Assembly: GCF_001407835.1 (NCBI RefSeq)
Contig: NZ_CYUO01000005.1
Coordinates: 1-64,000 of the forward strand
Reading direction: 5' to 3'
From: Lagierella massiliensis
Lineage (GTDB): Bacteria; Bacillota; Clostridia; Tissierellales; Peptoniphilaceae
Length of the DNA: 64,000 nucleotides
The notes beneath the pieces were generated by a model. That model saw only the letters and a program-made list of their open reading frames with translations, was not told the DNA's origin and ran no database searches. This document shows positions 62,260 to 64,000 of this stretch, piece after piece; position 1 is the stretch's first letter, and the number at the start of each line of letters is the position of its first letter. A program made the position numbers and the translations under genes.

Positions 62260-62268
62260 TGGTATTCT
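62260..62268 (+). promoter_or_regulatory. Extended -10 of the module 2 ABC genes
   Basis: TGGTATTCT; no -35 consensus, consistent with activator dependence on the repeats upstream. Confidence 0.6.
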
Positions 62269-62289
62269 TTTAGGCAAGAGGTGATAGAG

Positions 62290-62949
62290 ATGTTAAAAGT
62301 GGAAAATTTAAAAAGATATTATAAAACAAATGACGTGGAAGTAAGGGCTCTTGATGGAGTTTCTTTTGATGTGAAAAAAGGAGAATTTATTTCTATAATT
62401 GGAGCAAGCGGTTCTGGTAAATCGACTCTATTACATTTATTAGGGGGACTTGATTATCCTACAAGCGGGAAAGTTTTTATTGATGATACGGACATTTATG
62501 CTTTAAAAGATGATGAGAGAACTATTTTCAGGAGAAGAAATATTGGTTTTGTCTTTCAAGCATATAACCTTTTGCCCATGCTAAATGTGTATGAGAATAT
62601 AATTATTCCCTTTGGTCTTGATGGGGACAAGGTAGATAAAAAATATGTTGATTCTGTAATAGACATACTTGAGATAAGCGATCAAAAAAATAAAATGCCA
62701 AACGAATTATCTGGTGGACAGCAACAAAGAGTTGCCATAGCAAGAGCCTTGGTTACCAAACCTTCTTTAATTTTAGCCGATGAACCTACAGGTAATTTGG
62801 ACTCAAAATCATCTTCGCAAGTTGTTTACTTATTAAAAAAGATTAATAAAGAGCTTGGAAATACTATTCTTATGATTACTCACGATGATGCTGTAGCTCA
62901 AGCTGCGAATAAAGTGATTCGAATTGAAGATGGGAAGTTGGTGGAATAA
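62290..62949 (+). CDS. ABC transporter ATP-binding protein (module 2)
   Basis: 219-aa MacB/BceA-type ATPase: Walker [10 protein letters not shown] (about 39-47), signature [15 protein letters not shown], Walker [16 protein letters not shown] 62290 chosen (after AAGAGGTG); the GTG 9 bp upstream is inside the ribosome site. Stop overlaps the permease start. Confidence 0.94.
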   Translation: MLKVENLKRYYKTNDVEVRALDGVSFDVKKGEFISIIGASGSGKSTLLHLLGGLDYPTSGKVFIDDTDIYALKDDERTIFRRRNIGFVFQAYNLLPMLNVYENIIIPFGLDGDKVDKKYVDSVIDILEISDQKNKMPNELSGGQQQRVAIARALVTKPSLILADEPTGNLDSKSSSQVVYLLKKINKELGNTILMITHDDAVAQAANKVIRIEDGKLVE

Positions 62950-64000
62950 TGAAAGTCAAAAATAAAGCTTATATAAGGCATCTTGCAAAAAATATTTTAA
63001 ATGCGAATAAAAATAGAAGAAATATTCTCTTAGGTGCAATTGCTTTGACTTCTATACTATTTACAAGTCTGTTTTCCGTAGCCTTAGGTTTAGGGAAAAG
63101 CATGGAAACTCAAACGATGAAAACTATTGGATCAATCAGCCATGGTTCTTTTAAAGAACTCTCTGACAAAGACATAAATATTTTATCTAAGGATAAAGAC
63201 ATAAAGGAATTTTCAATAATAGAGAAAGTTGGAATACTTGATGATGAAAAAGTGACTGCGGAACTATCTTATATGGATAAAAAAGGATTTGAATGGTCTC
63301 TAATAGAAAAAGTTAAGGGAAAGTTTCCAGAAAAAGAAAACGAAGTTTTTATAGATATATCAACTGCTAAAAAATTAGGTTGTAAGGGTGAAATTGGAGA
63401 AAAAATAGAAATTCCCTACAATATTGAAAAACCTTACATTGGAGAAATTATCGAAAAGAAAAGTGATAAATTTATTATTTCTGGAACTTTTCAAAATCCT
63501 ATTGACTCCAATGTGGGTGTAGGTCAAATTTATTTATCAAAAGCTTATGTAGATAAATTATCCCTTCCAGAAAATAATAAAGACTTGGAGGTAATGTTAA
63601 AGAATTCCTTTATGATAAGGGATAATCTTTTAAAAATTGCAGAGAGAAAGGGCTATAAAGTGGTAGATGAGCCTGGAAATTTATCCGACAAGGAAATAAG
63701 GATTGGTGTTAACTTTGCCTATCTTTTATCTGGTGATAGTAGTTTTGATTTTAATGAATTTCTACCTTACTTAGCTTTCTTGATTTTGGTAATGGTCGCA
63801 GGATACTTAATAATAAACAATATTTTCAAGATATCCGTAAATGAAGATATTAAACTACTGGGGCTTTTAAAAACAATTGGAATGACAAAGCCACAAATCA
63901 AAAAACTTGTTCATCTTGAGTCTTTAGCAGCCTCCCTTCCATCAATAATAGTTGGAGATATAGTAGGAATTTCTATAGGAAAAATTATTTTAAATAAAAT
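62949..64000 (+). CDS. FtsX-like ABC permease (module 2), partial
   Basis: Open from ATG 62949 (overlapping the ATPase stop) to the window end, about 350 codons seen. N-terminal basic part KNKAYIRHLAKNILNANKNR, first span about 22-44, an extracellular domain to about 270 and the next span beginning FLPYLAFLILVMVAGYLIINN. Same class as the permease at 58166. The 3' end is outside the window. Confidence 0.88.
   Translation, partial: MKVKNKAYIRHLAKNILNANKNRRNILLGAIALTSILFTSLFSVALGLGKSMETQTMKTIGSISHGSFKELSDKDINILSKDKDIKEFSIIEKVGILDDEKVTAELSYMDKKGFEWSLIEKVKGKFPEKENEVFIDISTAKKLGCKGEIGEKIEIPYNIEKPYIGEIIEKKSDKFIISGTFQNPIDSNVGVGQIYLSKAYVDKLSLPENNKDLEVMLKNSFMIRDNLLKIAERKGYKVVDEPGNLSDKEIRIGVNFAYLLSGDSSFDFNEFLPYLAFLILVMVAGYLIINNIFKISVNEDIKLLGLLKTIGMTKPQIKKLVHLESLAASLPSIIVGDIVGISIGKIILNK

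Overview
Low-GC (about one third G+C), AT-rich Gram-positive-type chromosome. Strong GGAGG ribosome sites, TTG/GTG starts, many extended -10 promoters (TGnTATAAT), lipoproteins, ECF transporter S-components and oxygen-sensitive enzymes (2-hydroxyacyl-CoA dehydratase-type protein, ferredoxin proteins) point to a strictly anaerobic Firmicute. A Tissierellia/Peptoniphilaceae-type coccus is my best guess, but the species cannot be read from the sequence.

Layout. 1-4.7 kb: ornithine carbamoyltransferase (5' end carries two in-frame stops), a glycine-amidinotransferase-like enzyme, a 37-aa membrane peptide, a sodium:solute symporter and a convergent Crp/Fnr regulator, probably an arginine/guanidino-compound locus. 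4.8-14.6 kb: PepD dipeptidase, HtrA protease, ApbE flavin transferase, a double-cubane-type reductase, nucleoside hydrolase, flavodoxin-ferredoxin protein, P1 peptidase, amidohydrolase. 14.7-21.3 kb: LacI-controlled (deoxy)ribose operon lacI-deoC-kinase-rbsD-rbsA-rbsC-rbsB. 21.4-25.5 kb: aldo/keto reductase, acetamidase/formamidase with a cation symporter, ECF S-component. 25.7-40.3 kb: murA, recD2, then comF, a nine-gene type IV pilus/competence pseudopilus operon, moaA, a MoaC-MOSC fusion and comM/yifB. 41-46.7 kb: lipid kinase, a lambda-crystallin-type dehydrogenase and a divergent four-gene operon (acyl-CoA-dehydrogenase-like flavoprotein, soluble PhnD-like protein, core MetE-like methyltransferase, Cys-less OsmC-like protein). 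46.8-50 kb: membrane-anchored MsrAB, then a preQ1 class I riboswitch with terminator controlling queT and two tandem class-I amidotransferase paralogues, the first of which has lost its catalytic residues. 50-55.8 kb: XRE regulator with ABC exporter, LysR, a small membrane protein and an unrecognised 532-aa membrane protein. 55.9-64 kb: two consecutive response regulator / histidine kinase / ABC ATPase / FtsX-type permease modules; the second kinase is split by an in-frame stop and the last permease runs off the window.

The most interesting unexplained items are the preQ1-controlled queT/amidotransferase-pair operon, the ACAD-like/PhnD-like/MetE-like/OsmC-like operon, the amidinotransferase locus, and in-frame TAA codons in two otherwise intact genes. 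No tRNA, rRNA, CRISPR array or complete insertion sequence was seen.
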